From contig OZ024894.1 in assembly GCA_964017195.1 (NCBI GenBank), forward strand, positions 4,738,347 to 4,802,346: a stretch of DNA of 64,000 nucleotides, read 5' to 3'. Both the position numbers and the translations under genes were made by a program. A model generated the notes under the pieces. The model saw only the letters and a program-made list of their open reading frames with translations. It was not told the DNA's origin and made no database searches. This document shows positions 34,985 to 46,187 of this stretch, in pieces (position 1 is the first letter of the stretch; the number at the start of each line of letters is the position of its first letter). This DNA is from Siderastrea radians. Taxonomy: Eukaryota; Cnidaria; Anthozoa; Scleractinia; Rhizangiidae.

Positions 34985-36126
34985 TGAAACAGTCGTTGCA
35001 CGTGAGGGATTTTCACCGATTGCACGAAGGTAAAGTGGCCAATTTGTTCAAAGTACTTAACTGTTTGTATTGTTAGAATGGTTTTCTTTCTTTGTAGACC
35101 GTTGTAACAGCCAATGAAGGAAGAATAGCGTTTGGTGTTTTGCTTTAAGTGTCGAAACAACCATCAACACTCGAGGAGTACTTTGGCTTCCGTACACAGC
35201 AGTCATCTTGGACCTCACTTACTGAACGCAGTACTCTGGAAAAAACGCTGGCGAAGACAAGGTTATTGTATTTATGTCTTCCATGACTCCATGTCAATGA
35301 ACTTTTGGCCTTTTCAAGCGGCAATCCGTATGCTGCTGTACCACATGTAGAGTATTGCGTGACAACAAACTGGCCGTTAACGCTCATCGATGTGAACTTC
35401 GAAAAGCTCGGAAGAATTCCGAGGTAATTCAGGTAAAATTGATCCAGTTATGCTCGAAAACTGTTCTATGGTCTATTTTTGAATACGCCTTGGGTTTAAA
35501 ATGCTTTCAGTTGTAATGTAGGTAAATCAAAATGTCTTTGAATTGACCGAGTCATATTAAGTCAAGTTGTGAATGTTGCAGTTTTTGTTAATTTTGTTTA
35601 GGTTTTTCCATAACCATATGATGAGTGCCGACAAATTTTATTATAGTTACTTTTAGACCAGACCTTGATCTATTGTCTGATCAGAGAATGAGCTGTAGGT
35701 CAGGTCCCACTTTTAAGAAATGTTGATTTTAATGGAGGCACCTTATCAATGGCGTTCGTGATGTCTGTAGGTCGGTGTACTAAAAAAATTCTAACAAAAT
35801 TCCTACAAGACAGAATAAGTTACTTTAGCAGTGAAAATAATAAACATGGCCTATTTAAGGTATGGAGTAAATATAAGCTGCTTTTGGCAACTCTGTGTTG
35901 TTTTATGCTATCTCGAGTTTAGTGTTAAAATCGGGGTTCCGGTCGAAGGATTTCCCATTTCAGAGGTCGCATCGGAACTATCGGCCTAAAACAGGTAGAA
36001 AACCAAATGAAGCCAAACAAATGCGATTTTTGTACTTTACTTATAATGTTGTACTTCTGCACAGAAAATGAAAGAAATCTATTTTCCATCGAAAATCGAC
36101 CGGTCGGTTTTTACACGGAATGCCTC
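34985..36126 (-). repeat. Right inverted arm of E2
   Basis: Reverse complement of the left arm, ending at TTAA. Confidence 0.8.
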
Positions 36127-37276
36127 TTAACATCTGGGAGAGGAGCTGTTTTATCTAATCAAATCAGTTCCGAGATTTCTCTTTCGCAAACTTGGCTAAG
36201 TGCGCAGAGTAGAGAGTTTTTTTTTTTTCACAAAATATATACTTTCATTTCATAGTGAAACGTAGCTGGGGCGAGTAATAACAGGTAAACACCTAAAAAC
36301 TATTTTCAAAATATCGAGTAAACACGCAAGAGCGCCAAGCTTGCGAACACCAAAAAGGCCTATGAGCAAATCAATAAATTTCTCAAACCTTCTCTCTCTT
36401 CGTTTCTCTCGTCGTGTCTCAAAAAATGATAATTGTCTCTTTCTATTTCTGCCACTTAAAAGAAAAAAGTTTCTTTTAAAGCTGAATTCAATTTCCTCTT
36501 TAAAATATTATTTTAAGTTAATACAGCGTTGTATTTTTTCTTGGTAATTGGTTTCTCTTTTGACTTCTTTGTTTTTTGGCACCTACGTAAGATCAAGTTG
36601 AATTTTAAGTTTTGCAGTTTATTTTACATTTTTTTTTCAAATTTCGACCTTCTGTTATTGATTGTTTTCTCTTCTTTTGAGGTAATTTTAGTGACATTTA
36701 TTATATCGTGGTGAATTCACGAAATTCATCACGTTCAGGATCACGGATTCCTAAGACAATGATGTGATTTCCACTTCATAGGAAGTAAAGGCAAAGAATG
36801 GACCCGTTATTTTTTAGCTTACCACGTATACAAGACTATTTAATCAGTATTAATAAGAAAAAAATTCAACTTATACTTGAGCAAACCAAAAGAATTTTAT
36901 TTGCGGTATTTTTTTTAATTATTTAGACATTATCACTGTATTATTTTAAAGTGACTAAAATATGTGAAATTTCACATTTTCAAGAAATCTACCTACGATG
37001 TTCCGTTTATTGCTTCATCGTTCTTCCAGAACTGACCAAAAGAGCATGATTTCCCATAATTTTTCAGTTAAACGATAGACATTATCTTAGAATTTTTAAC
37101 GAGCGAAGAAGTTGACACTTCACATTTTTCGAGGAATCCACCTCCAATGATCCGTTTATCGTCTCATTGTAGGCGAAGCCGTCGAAAAATTTAAAAAATA
37201 CTCGTACTTACAAATCGTTCAGACTTTCTTTTTTGATGAATTGCTAGTCTGTTATTTTCCTTTTTATAACATGTAG

Positions 37277-37593
37277 GTCCAGAGAAAAATCATAATACCA
37301 AAGAACATACATGTACAAGCCGACAAGCTGAACGAAAGAATGATTTCTTGACACCATTCTTCTACAGCGCTGTTGTAGGAGTTGGGTTCGTGGCGTTAGT
37401 AACGCCAATTGTTTTCACAGTGTACTGGGTGCTGAAGAAACAAGGAGGTCTCAAGCGACCGTGTTACTACGGCGTTCGTATCGAGCTGATTGAAGGGTTC
37501 ACGGTGAATCACGGCAACCGGGGAACAAAACTACAGGGCGTTAAATCACATCCAGATAAAATAACTGGAGGACACTACGCAACACTTGTTTAA
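37277..37593 (+). CDS. Exon T, unit C copy: stalk, membrane segment, YATL tail
   Basis: After the acceptor TAACATGTAG the frame is open for 104 codons to TAA at 37591-37593. Residues 1-28 are a hydrophilic stalk rich in E, K, N and H. About residues 29-54 are hydrophobic (GVGFVALVTPIVFTVYWVL), followed by KK. A basic tail of about 50 residues has a CYYGV tyrosine pair and ends GGHYATLV. This predicts a type I single-pass protein whose tail carries a YxxL motif like those of ITIM receptors or sorting signals, although the residue at -2 is Gly and not the usual I, V, L or S. It is the terminal exon; earlier exons are probably b, c and d. Parts of this copy's gene are broken (exons b and d). Confidence 0.65.
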
Positions 37594-38251
37594 TTTTGGA
37601 AGAGCATTTGCATGTCTTACTTCAGAAAAAACTTTACATGTTAAACTTTTGGAAGCCGATTCTAACGATTCCGCTTTGACTTAACTAAAGATCGGTACTG
37701 AAGAATTAAAAAATGCACCACAGATTTTTTTGTAATCAATGGATCCCAGTCGTGATTTACAGCAAGGCTTTAAGCCACCTAAGTTCGGATTATTCATTTT
37801 ATTTTGGGTCCACGTTTTATCCACGTGAAGGAAAGCTCTACTTGATTTTACTGATCAATCAAAGTCTCTGTTGTGTCTCTTGAGAAGAGTCTCTTTCTTA
37901 ATTTCAAGTTTTAACGACTTAAAGAGCAAACTTTCATGTTTGAATTTGAAGCTTTTAACCTTCTTTTCCTACAAATTAAGGCTGTTTGATGTTGGCACGA
38001 AATTTACACCTAGTTTATATTACATTACTCTTATGAATTTTAGATTTTAGTGGGCGCAAGTAGAACAAGTACAACAACAAAGCAAAACGTTGTTTTGCAG
38101 TGCACAGAGTTTCATTGATAGCACAACTAGTTACAAGAGAAAACAAAAGCAATAAGTTATTGTATGATTTAAAAAAAAAGTTCTAGAAAGATACTAGATC
38201 GATTTTCATATCAGGTAGAGTAAGATAATCACTAAAATGCAAAATAAAAAG

Positions 38252-38305
38252 CCCACGACTTCCTATTTACTAGACAGGCGCTCTAACCAAATGAGCCACG
38301 GCGCA
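38252..38305 (-). pseudogene. tRNA-Thr fragment, unit C
   Basis: Acceptor 5' strand, D arm and anticodon loop CTAGTAA remain; most of the T arm is deleted, with a break different from that at 23609. The first acceptor base is also changed. Confidence 0.75.
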
Positions 38306-38643
38306 ATGCGATTGCTTAACATTATATCACATCTGATTATATGAAAAGTTTAGGTTTTCTACAGCATTTCTTATTCTTCAAATCTTGTGAAAAAAAATGT
38401 TTACTTATTTACTTGATTGGTGAGCTCTTAAAAGCCCCTAGGGAATACTAAATGCATTTTTAAACGATGATATCGATGAGGTATGCCATGGCCGGGGACA
38501 TGCGGCGTCCAGGCGCTTTCTTTGGGTCGAACTCGCATCCACCTTTTGGCCCTCTCTGGCACTACAGCTCATTTTGTTCTCCTTAAGGGCAATACCAACC
38601 ATGGAGGTAATAATTATTAGAGATTCTAAATAAAAGAAAAAGG

Positions 38644-38678
38644 GGGCCTGTCCGGGAGTCGAACCCGGGACCTCTCGC
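38644..38678 (-). pseudogene. tRNA-Pro 3' fragment, unit C
   Basis: T arm and acceptor 3' strand are intact (GGGTTCGACTCCC); the anticodon half is replaced by unrelated sequence with TATATA repeats. Confidence 0.85.
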
Positions 38679-39121
38679 TCGAACTGTGTGCGTGACACTA
38701 TATATGTTGACTATATATATGTATATATGTTGTTCATAACGGTTTCAACAACATTGATCAGTAAATTAATGTTGTGTTTGCCTCGACCTTTTTCTTGAAA
38801 CTTTGTTACGAAAATGTGCTTATATATTTGTAAGCGAGTTGAGGACAACTAATATTCAAACAAAAGGTCTTTGAACCTTGCCTCGTTTTCGACAAAGAAG
38901 AAAGAGGCATCTCGAATGGAACGGCCTCGATGACATTCTCTCCCAAGGAGTCCACGATCCTTAGCTGGTTGTTTGTCTTGGAAAAATTCACTTTAAAATA
39001 ATTTATGGTTTTCTTTCATCGACAATTAGCCTGAGTAGTAAACGTTTCGGTAGGCGCATTTAAAGCGTTTTTCGCTTTTTGACCGCACCAATTTTCGAAC
39101 GACCTTATACAGTATAACAAA

Positions 39122-39130
39122 CATTACCAC
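39122..39130. other. Empty insertion site for element Q
   Basis: Flanks that in units A, B, D surround a 1.1-kb Q element are joined here with a single TA (39125-39126): AACAAACATTA then CCACAGGAAAGTGCG. Confidence 0.75.
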
Positions 39131-39956
39131 AGGAAAGTGCGTACCGCGGCTCAGGATAGGCATATTAATGGCGCTTCTTAGGACATCTTTAATACAGACT
39201 CAACGCTTGAGCCAACTCGAAAATGAACTAATGAATTCCTCCATCTCCTCTGCGACTGCAAATGATACAAAGTTCGAGATCGTGCAACGGTTATCACTCA
39301 AAACAAAAAGCATGTTGAACGACGTATTATTAGCAGCAGGATAAATTACCTGAATTCTTTTAATTAATTTTTTTGCCGTTCAACATGTTGATCGCTGCTT
39401 AAGGAACAGAGTCTGTACATGTTTAACAACGTTTAACAGCGTTTAACAGCGTTTCGTTTAACAACGTTCAAGATGTTGAATACCCTTTTTTCATCATTCA
39501 ATATGGCATGCATGATAAACAGTTCAACATTTTTTTGATATCAGTCACAACGTTTTGATCAACAAATGTTCACCCAGCTTTAAAGGAAACATTTTTTCAA
39601 TTGCTAAGTTCAAGATTGTGATTAAGAATAACAAACATTTGGAGAAAACTATTTTTAACCGTTGTTTAAGTTCCCTCTTTCCTTCTTCAGTCGGGTGTGT
39701 TCCAATGACAACCGGTATATGTAGGCTCTTTTCCAGCTTATTTTTAGCCATTTTATATCCGGAAGAAATTTCCTATTAAGGGTGAAATATAAATGCCTAC
39801 CAACACTGCTTCGATTCCATTTAAGGCACGTTGAGCCACACAACACCAAGTCCGTGTGGACTTTTACTGTCACTCCAAATGGCCTTTCCTCTTTGTGATA
39901 TGCGGTGTCTTACATACTGATTTCGATGTAAAGGTGACGTCATCAGGTGCATCCCA

Positions 39957-40463
39957 CAGGAAACAACAACATCCGCTAAGGAAGGCAATAGCAAGGCTGT
40001 GTATAGCCTGAGAACAAAGAGGCGTATCTGGCTGAGAAACGACAACGAAAAATACGTCTGTGCGCTGTTCGCAAGCTGGGTTGCGCAAGCATTATAAAAA
40101 GGTTTACGTACAGGCAATTTCTACTTATGGGTTGCTAAATAAGGCTGTTGATCGTAAATGAAAGTAAATCTCGTAGCCATGCATGTAGTCATTCTGGATT
40201 GTTGAAAATCGTTTTCGATTTTTGCCCTCGATTCAAAAGCAGCGGGCTGGCTTTTGTCGCCGGACTTCAAAACTAAACAATCATTTTAATATTTACAATA
40301 GAACGTACTCGCAAAGGACCGCCACCATAATAGGGAAGACTACTCACTTGTGGAAGATAGTCGAAAAGAAAAGGCTCTAATACCAGAGTTTCACAGAGAA
40401 CCACTCCAAGCGGGACTTCATGAAGGCGGTCTCAAAAGAGTGGTCTTAGATATACAATTGACA
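39957..40463 (+). pseudogene. Candidate exon c, unit D copy, broken
   Basis: The first 45 codons are open and read RRIWLRNDNEKYVCALFASW. A one-base loss near 40065 shifts the frame into TAA, and a deletion of about 60 bp near 40128 removes the FHFAACGQ part. The 3' quarter is again in the expected frame with the GTATAT donor. Confidence 0.48.
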
Positions 40464-40724
40464 GTATATTAAACAAGGTGAAGCTCTTCTTCCATTGTTT
40501 CTTCAAATGATAGACATGAATTTGGGCATTCTTACGTGATGAGAAAAAAAGGGGAAATTTCACATTTTTTGAAAGTCCACCTACGCTGATCATACCATTT
40601 TACCATTACCAGCTAGTTGGTCTAAGGTTTCGCGCCCTCTTTAATTTTCCTTGTTGCTATTCCGTAATCCCTGTGAGCCTAGTTATAACTATGTTTCAAT
40701 TCCAACATTAACTCACATTTTTAG

Positions 40725-40950
40725 TGAGTTTTATTTCCCAGAGCGAACCTTTCAACAACTCATATAGACCAGCGAGCGAGATCTTGAACTTTTAACTTTA
40801 GAGAAAAAAAGGTATAGTTCATTTTGCTGTAATATTCATCCACGATGAGAACGCTAAGGATCAACGTTACGTTCTCAATATATTATTCTATTATTCTTAT
40901 TTGCCTCTTCATGAGGATTTCTTCTCCTGCTACCTGCAATTGCTCCAAAG
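40725..40950 (+). pseudogene. Candidate exon d, unit D copy, frameshifted
   Basis: Acceptor TTTTTAG, donor CCAAAG|GTAAGG, seven A in the A-run, so out of frame after the first 25 codons. Confidence 0.48.
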
Positions 40951-42340
40951 GTAAGGAAGAGCACAGTAAAAAAAAGAGTCTATGACGCCTTATAAATTTG
41001 TTTGCGAGGTTTACCCTACTTAACGACTGAGTAGAATCGCAGACGAGCTTTTTGGTAGCAAAGTAGACAGAAAAATACATCAATTTTCAATCCAAATTAT
41101 GACAAATGAAATGTTTGCAATCTCAGTTGGCAAATTAGATTTTACGTGTGCTCAGAATTGCTCAGACAGACCTTTTCTATCTTAAACTGAATCATGTGGT
41201 GTTAAGCGTTTAACGTTTGGGAGAGGAGCTGTTTTATCGAATCAAATCAGTTCTGAGATTTGTCTTTAGCAAACTTGGCTAAGTGGGAAGAGTACAGAGT
41301 TTTTGTTTTTGTTTTTTTGTTTTTTTCACAAAACTATGATATATATTTTCATTTCATAGTGAAACGTAGCTGGGGCGAGTAAACACGCAAGAGCGCCAAG
41401 CTTGCGAGCACCAAAAAGGCCTATTAGCAAATCAATAAATTTCTCAAACCTTCTCTCTCTTCGTTTCTCTCGTCGTGTCTCAAAAAAACGGTAATTGTCT
41501 CTTTCTATTTCTGCCAGTTAAAAGAAAAAAGTTTCTTTTAAAGCTGAATTCAATTTCCTCTTTAAAACATTATTTTAAGTTAATACAGCGTTGTATTTTT
41601 TTCTTGGTAATTGGTTTCTCTTTTGACTTCTTTGTTTTTTGGCACCTACATAAGACCACGTCGAATTTTTAGTTTTGTAGTGTATTTTACATTTTTTTCA
41701 AATTTCAACCTTCTGTTACTGAATGATTTCTCTCCTTATGAGGTGATTTCAGTGACTTTCTTACATCGTGGTGAATTCACGAAATTCATCGCGTTCAGGA
41801 TCACGGATTCTTAAAACAATGACGTGAACCCGTTAATTTATTACGTATAATCAGTATTAATAAGCAAAAATTCAATCTATGCTTGAGCAAACCAAAAAGA
41901 ATTTGTTTATTTGCGGTAATTGTTTTATTTTTTAGACATCACCACTGTATTATTTTAAAGTGACTAAAACAGGTGAAATTTCACATTTTCAATAAATTTA
42001 CCTACGATGTTCCGTTTTTTATTGCTTCATTGTTTCGATTTATATTTCTAATCCACAACTGACCAAAAGAGCATGATTTCCCATAATTTTTCAGTTACAC
42101 GATAGACATTATCTTAGAATTTTAACGAGCGAAAAAGTTGAAACTTCACATTTTTCGAGAAATCCACCTCCAATGATCCGTTTATCGTCTCATTGTAGGC
42201 GGAGCCGTCGAAAAATTTGAAAAATACTCGTACTTACAAGTCGTTCAGGCTATTGAGATAATAGCGTCGGTCTTCGCGCCTTTACAGCTTGCTTTTTTGA
42301 TAAATTGCTAGTCCTTTAGTTTCCTTTTTATAACATGTAG
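40951..42340 (+). other. Intron between exons d and T, unit D
   Basis: Copy of 16160-17624, slightly shortened. Contains T-rich runs near 41300 and the GTGGTGAATTCACGAAATTCAT hairpin near 41770. No gene seen. Confidence 0.45.
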
Positions 42341-42645
42341 CTCCAGAGGAAAATCATAATACCAAAGAACATACAGGCCGACAAGCTGAACAAAAGAATG
42401 ATTTCTTGACACCATTATTCTACGGCGCTGTTGCAGGAGCTGGGTTCATAGCGTTAGTAACGCCAATTGTTTTCACACTGTACTGGGTGCTGAAGAAACA
42501 AAGATGTCTCAAGCAACCGCGTTACTACGTCGTTCGTATTGAGCTGATTGAAGGGTTCAGAAGGAATCACGGAAACAGAGGTACAAAACAGCGCGTCGAA
42601 TCACATCGAGATAAAACTGGAGGACACTATGCAACACTTGTTTAA
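42341..42645 (+). CDS. Exon T, unit D copy: stalk, membrane segment, YATL tail
   Basis: It holds 100 codons from acceptor TAACATGTAG to TAA. The stalk is PEENHNTKEHTGRQAEQKND, the membrane segment runs about residues 25-50 (AGAGFIALVTPIVFTLYWVL), then KKQRC, a basic tail with RYYVVRIEL, and GGHYATLV at the end. It is fully open. Subfamily traits (GCAGGAGC, TTCATAGCG) are shared with the inverted copy at 24264-24842. Same role inferred as for 37277-37593. Upstream exons of this unit are broken or missing. Confidence 0.65.
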
Positions 42646-44159
42646 TTTTGGAAGAGGTCTTACTTCACAAAAAAAAATTTATTTATAGTTTGAACGTTTG
42701 GAAGCCGATTCTAACGATTCCGCTTTGACGTAACTTAAGAGCAATTCTCTGTAAGAATCAAACAAAGTGGGAAATGAAAAATTTTGACCCCCCCAACTTA
42801 AATTTGGATGCAAGTAGATATCCACGGGGGATGTTCGAAAATGGCCATTATTGAGGTCATAACTAAATTGTTGCCATGGTAACTGCGAATGTTTGTTGAC
42901 GCCCGAGAACCCAATTTTGAACTCAAAAACTGTTGTGAAAACTGCAAAATTTAAAACGTTATTTCTCAAGTTAATTTAAACACTACAACTCGAGACTTGG
43001 GACAAATGTAAAAGCGCTATTCTAGTTTCTTTCCATATATATGGCTTTTCATTACGTTTACGGTAAACAATATAAACGGCGAATTAACTACACCATGTCT
43101 CGGCCATTTTAATTCGTGAGTAAAACAAGCAGTACATTTCTTTTAATATCTCCAAAAGTACATCAGTTCTAGAATTGAAACTACATGGATAGCTTACAAC
43201 AGACATTGTAGTTACTAAATCTGTAAAATTCTCAGCGGGGCAGGCTTATTTTGTTTTCATGGCAATCAACAAAGAAACCATAAAAATGAGATTTCTTAAA
43301 TTTTGTCAACATTAACATTCTGTAAATGTGCTGGAAAAATCGGAAGAAAGCTGAAACGACCTTGAGAGTTAAAGAAAATTGTCTGTTAAGTAATTCTCTG
43401 ATGAAAACAACCGTTCATAAACCGTATTTTTGGAAACGATTTGAATCGAAGTACAGCTTACTTGACAGCTTTGTTCATTTCTCCACTTTTCGACTCACGT
43501 CGAGCGACCTGGTTCTCTCTGTACAGCACTCGCATTCTTTGAAAATCCAGTGTTCTAAACCTTTTCTTTCAGCTGGTAGTGTTATTTACCCCTGGCAGTC
43601 TTCCATCCCCTTATTTAAGCCCACTGAAATCAGGTTTGGTGGCACTGTCGGCAGAAAAAAGCCAACATGGAGTTCAGTCTGTACAGGTACATTTCCACCG
43701 TAGCCTTTCGCTCTACTTCTCGATCAGACGTCACCATTCGCTCCAAAAGATGGAAAGATGCATCCTTTCAACTAGGATTCCATTTAGCCAAGCATTTCAC
43801 TCCAACTTACGGTGTAAAAAATGCGACAACAACGTTCTCCTCTCCGAAGTGGGAGAGACAATAACAAACGCCGTGGGACGTTACTGGTCAGCGGTGTTTA
43901 CTTGAACAACTTTCCCTTCATAATTTGCCTAACACCGGGTCCCTTATATGCTGTTGATATGACATTCAAAGCAATTCAGAAACCCAGCAATTTCCTTTTA
44001 TTAGATTCTGTTTTTCGACTTGCTCTCTAGTCCTGGTCCATTCACAGTAGGATTAACAGTTTCTGATAGAACAAATGTACAGTGCGTTTTCCAGCGCTCA
44101 CACCATTTTCGCCACGAAAATAAATAATAATAATAATAATAATATTTATTACTTAATAA

Positions 44160-44223
44160 TAAGCGGCCTTCACACGTCAAACTAATGTTGGCCAACATTA
44201 GTTTGATGTTTGAAGGCCGCTTA
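44160..44223. repeat. 64-bp hairpin MITE inside E3 left arm
   Basis: TAAGCGGCCTTCACACGTCA pairs with its complement across AATGTTGGCCAACATT. Absent from the right arm, so inserted after the arms formed. Confidence 0.7.
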
Positions 44224-44585
44224 AGACTGCTAACACAAGTCGACAATTAACAATGCATCGGTAAACTGAATAAGGAATGGCTATTTTTATTTTCCATTCT
44301 ATTCAGCTCGTGTGCCTTTGTGCTTTTAATTCAATGAAAGCCTCAATCCTGATTATTTAGACCTTTCGTACTTTGGAGTACAATTTTTTCCAGCCATATC
44401 TTTACAACTTTATAAAGCAAAAAAAAAACAAAAACAAAAAAAAAACACCAACAACAGCAAAAACAAAAACAAAACAAAAATAAAACAAGAACAAATAAGA
44501 AACGGCTTAATTAATGTTCTTATCATTAAAATTCCTTTGTTGCGCCGGTATCTCCAACCGCTATGTTAGTGAGCTGGTATGCTCC

Positions 44586-45094
44586 TTATAAGCTACATTG
44601 TCCAAAGCTTTGCAGCTGCAGAGCTCGATAAGAGAAACAACATTCTTTTGTTTTCCTGAGATGCTTATATCGTACTTTTTGGAGACGGCTTCCAGCGTTG
44701 TCAGTCTTGGCGATAACAATTCTTCTTTTCTTCCTTTTCATTTCACACAGTTGACGGAACTCTTCGTTTTCGAATGGATGACTGTGGGACTCCTCTGAAG
44801 ATCTCATGATATCATTTTTACCTCTAGGAATATTTTCGTTTTCGGCAGCCGGATATTCTGACGCACTGAACTGCTTTCTTTTTGTTGCAATGCGAGAAAC
44901 GTAAGACGAAATTTGCGAGAACATAAGGAACACCTCAGTTGTAAACAATCCTGTTTATTGGAGTCTGTAGTCGAGTTTACGCATTTTTTGGCGAATTCTG
45001 TACCATCGGTCTTGTAGCTTGATTTCTTCCCTTCTCTCTGATTTCTCTTACTTGATATTGTTGTTTTGGGTTTTGACTTTAAAGCCCAGTCCAC
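44586..45094 (-). other. Unassigned minus-strand open frames in E3 core
   Basis: Two overlapping frames. One (44804-45094) is basic with a CSLCSRKF element; the other (44586-44948) has EEFRQLCEMKRKKRRIVIAK. They might be remnants of the element's own protein or chance. No DDE-type motif found. Confidence 0.25.
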
Positions 45095-45149
45095 TTGTAT
45101 ACTGCGCTAACGCAGGAAAGTTCTTGAGTTTGGCGTTGTTCGAAATGTG

Positions 45150-45602
45150 GTGCCCCCTCGGGGGGGGGGGGCACTCCCTATAATGGCCTATACGGGGAGG
45201 CTCCGCCCGAAAGGGGTACCTTTTTCATGCTTCAGGTATATGAAAGGGTAGGGATTCCACGAGCTGAAGTATATGAAAGGGCAGGGAAATCTGTCATTTA
45301 TGTATTTAAAAGGGCCTTTTATTAAAATATTTCGAGTAGATAATAATACTGATTTTTGGTTAACATCTCTTCAGGTAATACTGTTCTCCCCTAATATCCT
45401 TTTGCCATAAACTGCATTCCAAGGGTTTAGAAAAGGGATGCAGTATAAGTAGGTATGTGAAAGGGGTACCATTTTGCAATGAAAGGTATACGAAAGGGCT
45501 ACGTTTTCGGTCAAAAATGGTATATAAAAGGGTAAGGGGTTGGACCTCGGGGCGGAGCCTCCCCGTATAAAACTTTGTTGAGTACCCCCTCCCTCGGGTG
45601 TT
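45150..45602. mobile_element. Nested MITE with GGGGAGGCTCCGCCC ends
   Basis: TATACGGGGAGGCTCCGCCC at about 45189-45208 is mirrored at 45550-45569. The interior repeats the words GTATATGAAAGGG and AAAGGGGTACC. GC-rich borders (runs of G and C) make the exact ends uncertain. Confidence 0.6.
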
Positions 45603-46137
45603 GTGCATGACTCGACTCTGCTCTGTGACGCTTCCCACCCCTCCCCTCCCCCTCCCCTAGGAAGATGACTTAAACAAAGCCCTACTTGATGAACACCGTA
45701 CTCACAGTATTTTTCTGGTGTATCTAATTGTTAAAGTATTTTAATATTAGTTTTATATTGTAATATCAATTCTTATCTCTTTTCTTAGTTTTTAATTTTA
45801 ATTTTTATTATAATTTGCAGGGCCCCACTGAAAACCGCCAAGGCGAGTGGGCTCCCTGGTTAAATATTATTATTATTATTATTATTATATCGCACAAACG
45901 ACTTTGTATCCTTTTTCAAAAATACGCCACTTGAAGTAAGAAATGACATTTGGACTGATGTTTAGAGGACGAGTCTCACAGGTATCCACACGTATACAAA
46001 AGTCTCCAGCTGTGCGAAATGACAAAAGAAGAATTGTCATCACGAAGAATGACAACGCTTAATCCATCTGATAAAAGTACGTGCGATTTGCGCATCTCAA
46101 GAAAAAGAAATCAACTCCACGTTAAAAGTGTTGGTTC

Positions 46138-46187
46138 TCTTTTGTTTGTTTGTTTGTTTGTTTGTTTGTTTGTTTGTTTGTTTGTTT
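46138..46187 (+). repeat. (TTTG)n microsatellite
   Basis: About a dozen TTTG units at the inner edge of the E3 right arm, opposite an A/C-rich run at 44420-44500 in the left arm. Confidence 0.9.

Larger units (their letters stand above)
31293..36126. mobile_element. TTAA-flanked foldback transposon E2 (4.8 kb)
   Basis: TTAA at 31289-31292 and 36127-36130; ends GAGGCATTCCGTGTAAAAAC and complement. The arms are about 1.14 kb each (31293-32435 and 34985-36126) and nearly identical. Sister units read through without it (GCGTTTAACATTTGGG). The 2.5-kb middle has a hairpin at 32623-32650, a 41-bp tandem pair at 33529-33613 and short open frames (32484-32666 minus, 33787-34080 plus) without recognisable transposase motifs. 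It is probably non-autonomous. Confidence 0.85.
27217..39125 (+). repeat. Tandem unit C
   Basis: It lacks its first 90 or so bases, then follows the unit order. Insertions are the Crypton-like segment (27480-28510) and element E2 (31293-36126). It ends at a Q empty site, not a Q element. The spacer at 37594-38251 holds no gene. Confidence 0.8.

Noticed and set aside
39821..40117. 98-codon minus frame opposite exon c of unit D
   Set aside because: It is antisense to the better supported exon c and is not kept in the other copies.
43326..43905. Overlapping frames in E3 left arm, repeated at 46615-47113
   Set aside because: Arm identity explains their conservation; no domain seen and frames differ between arms.
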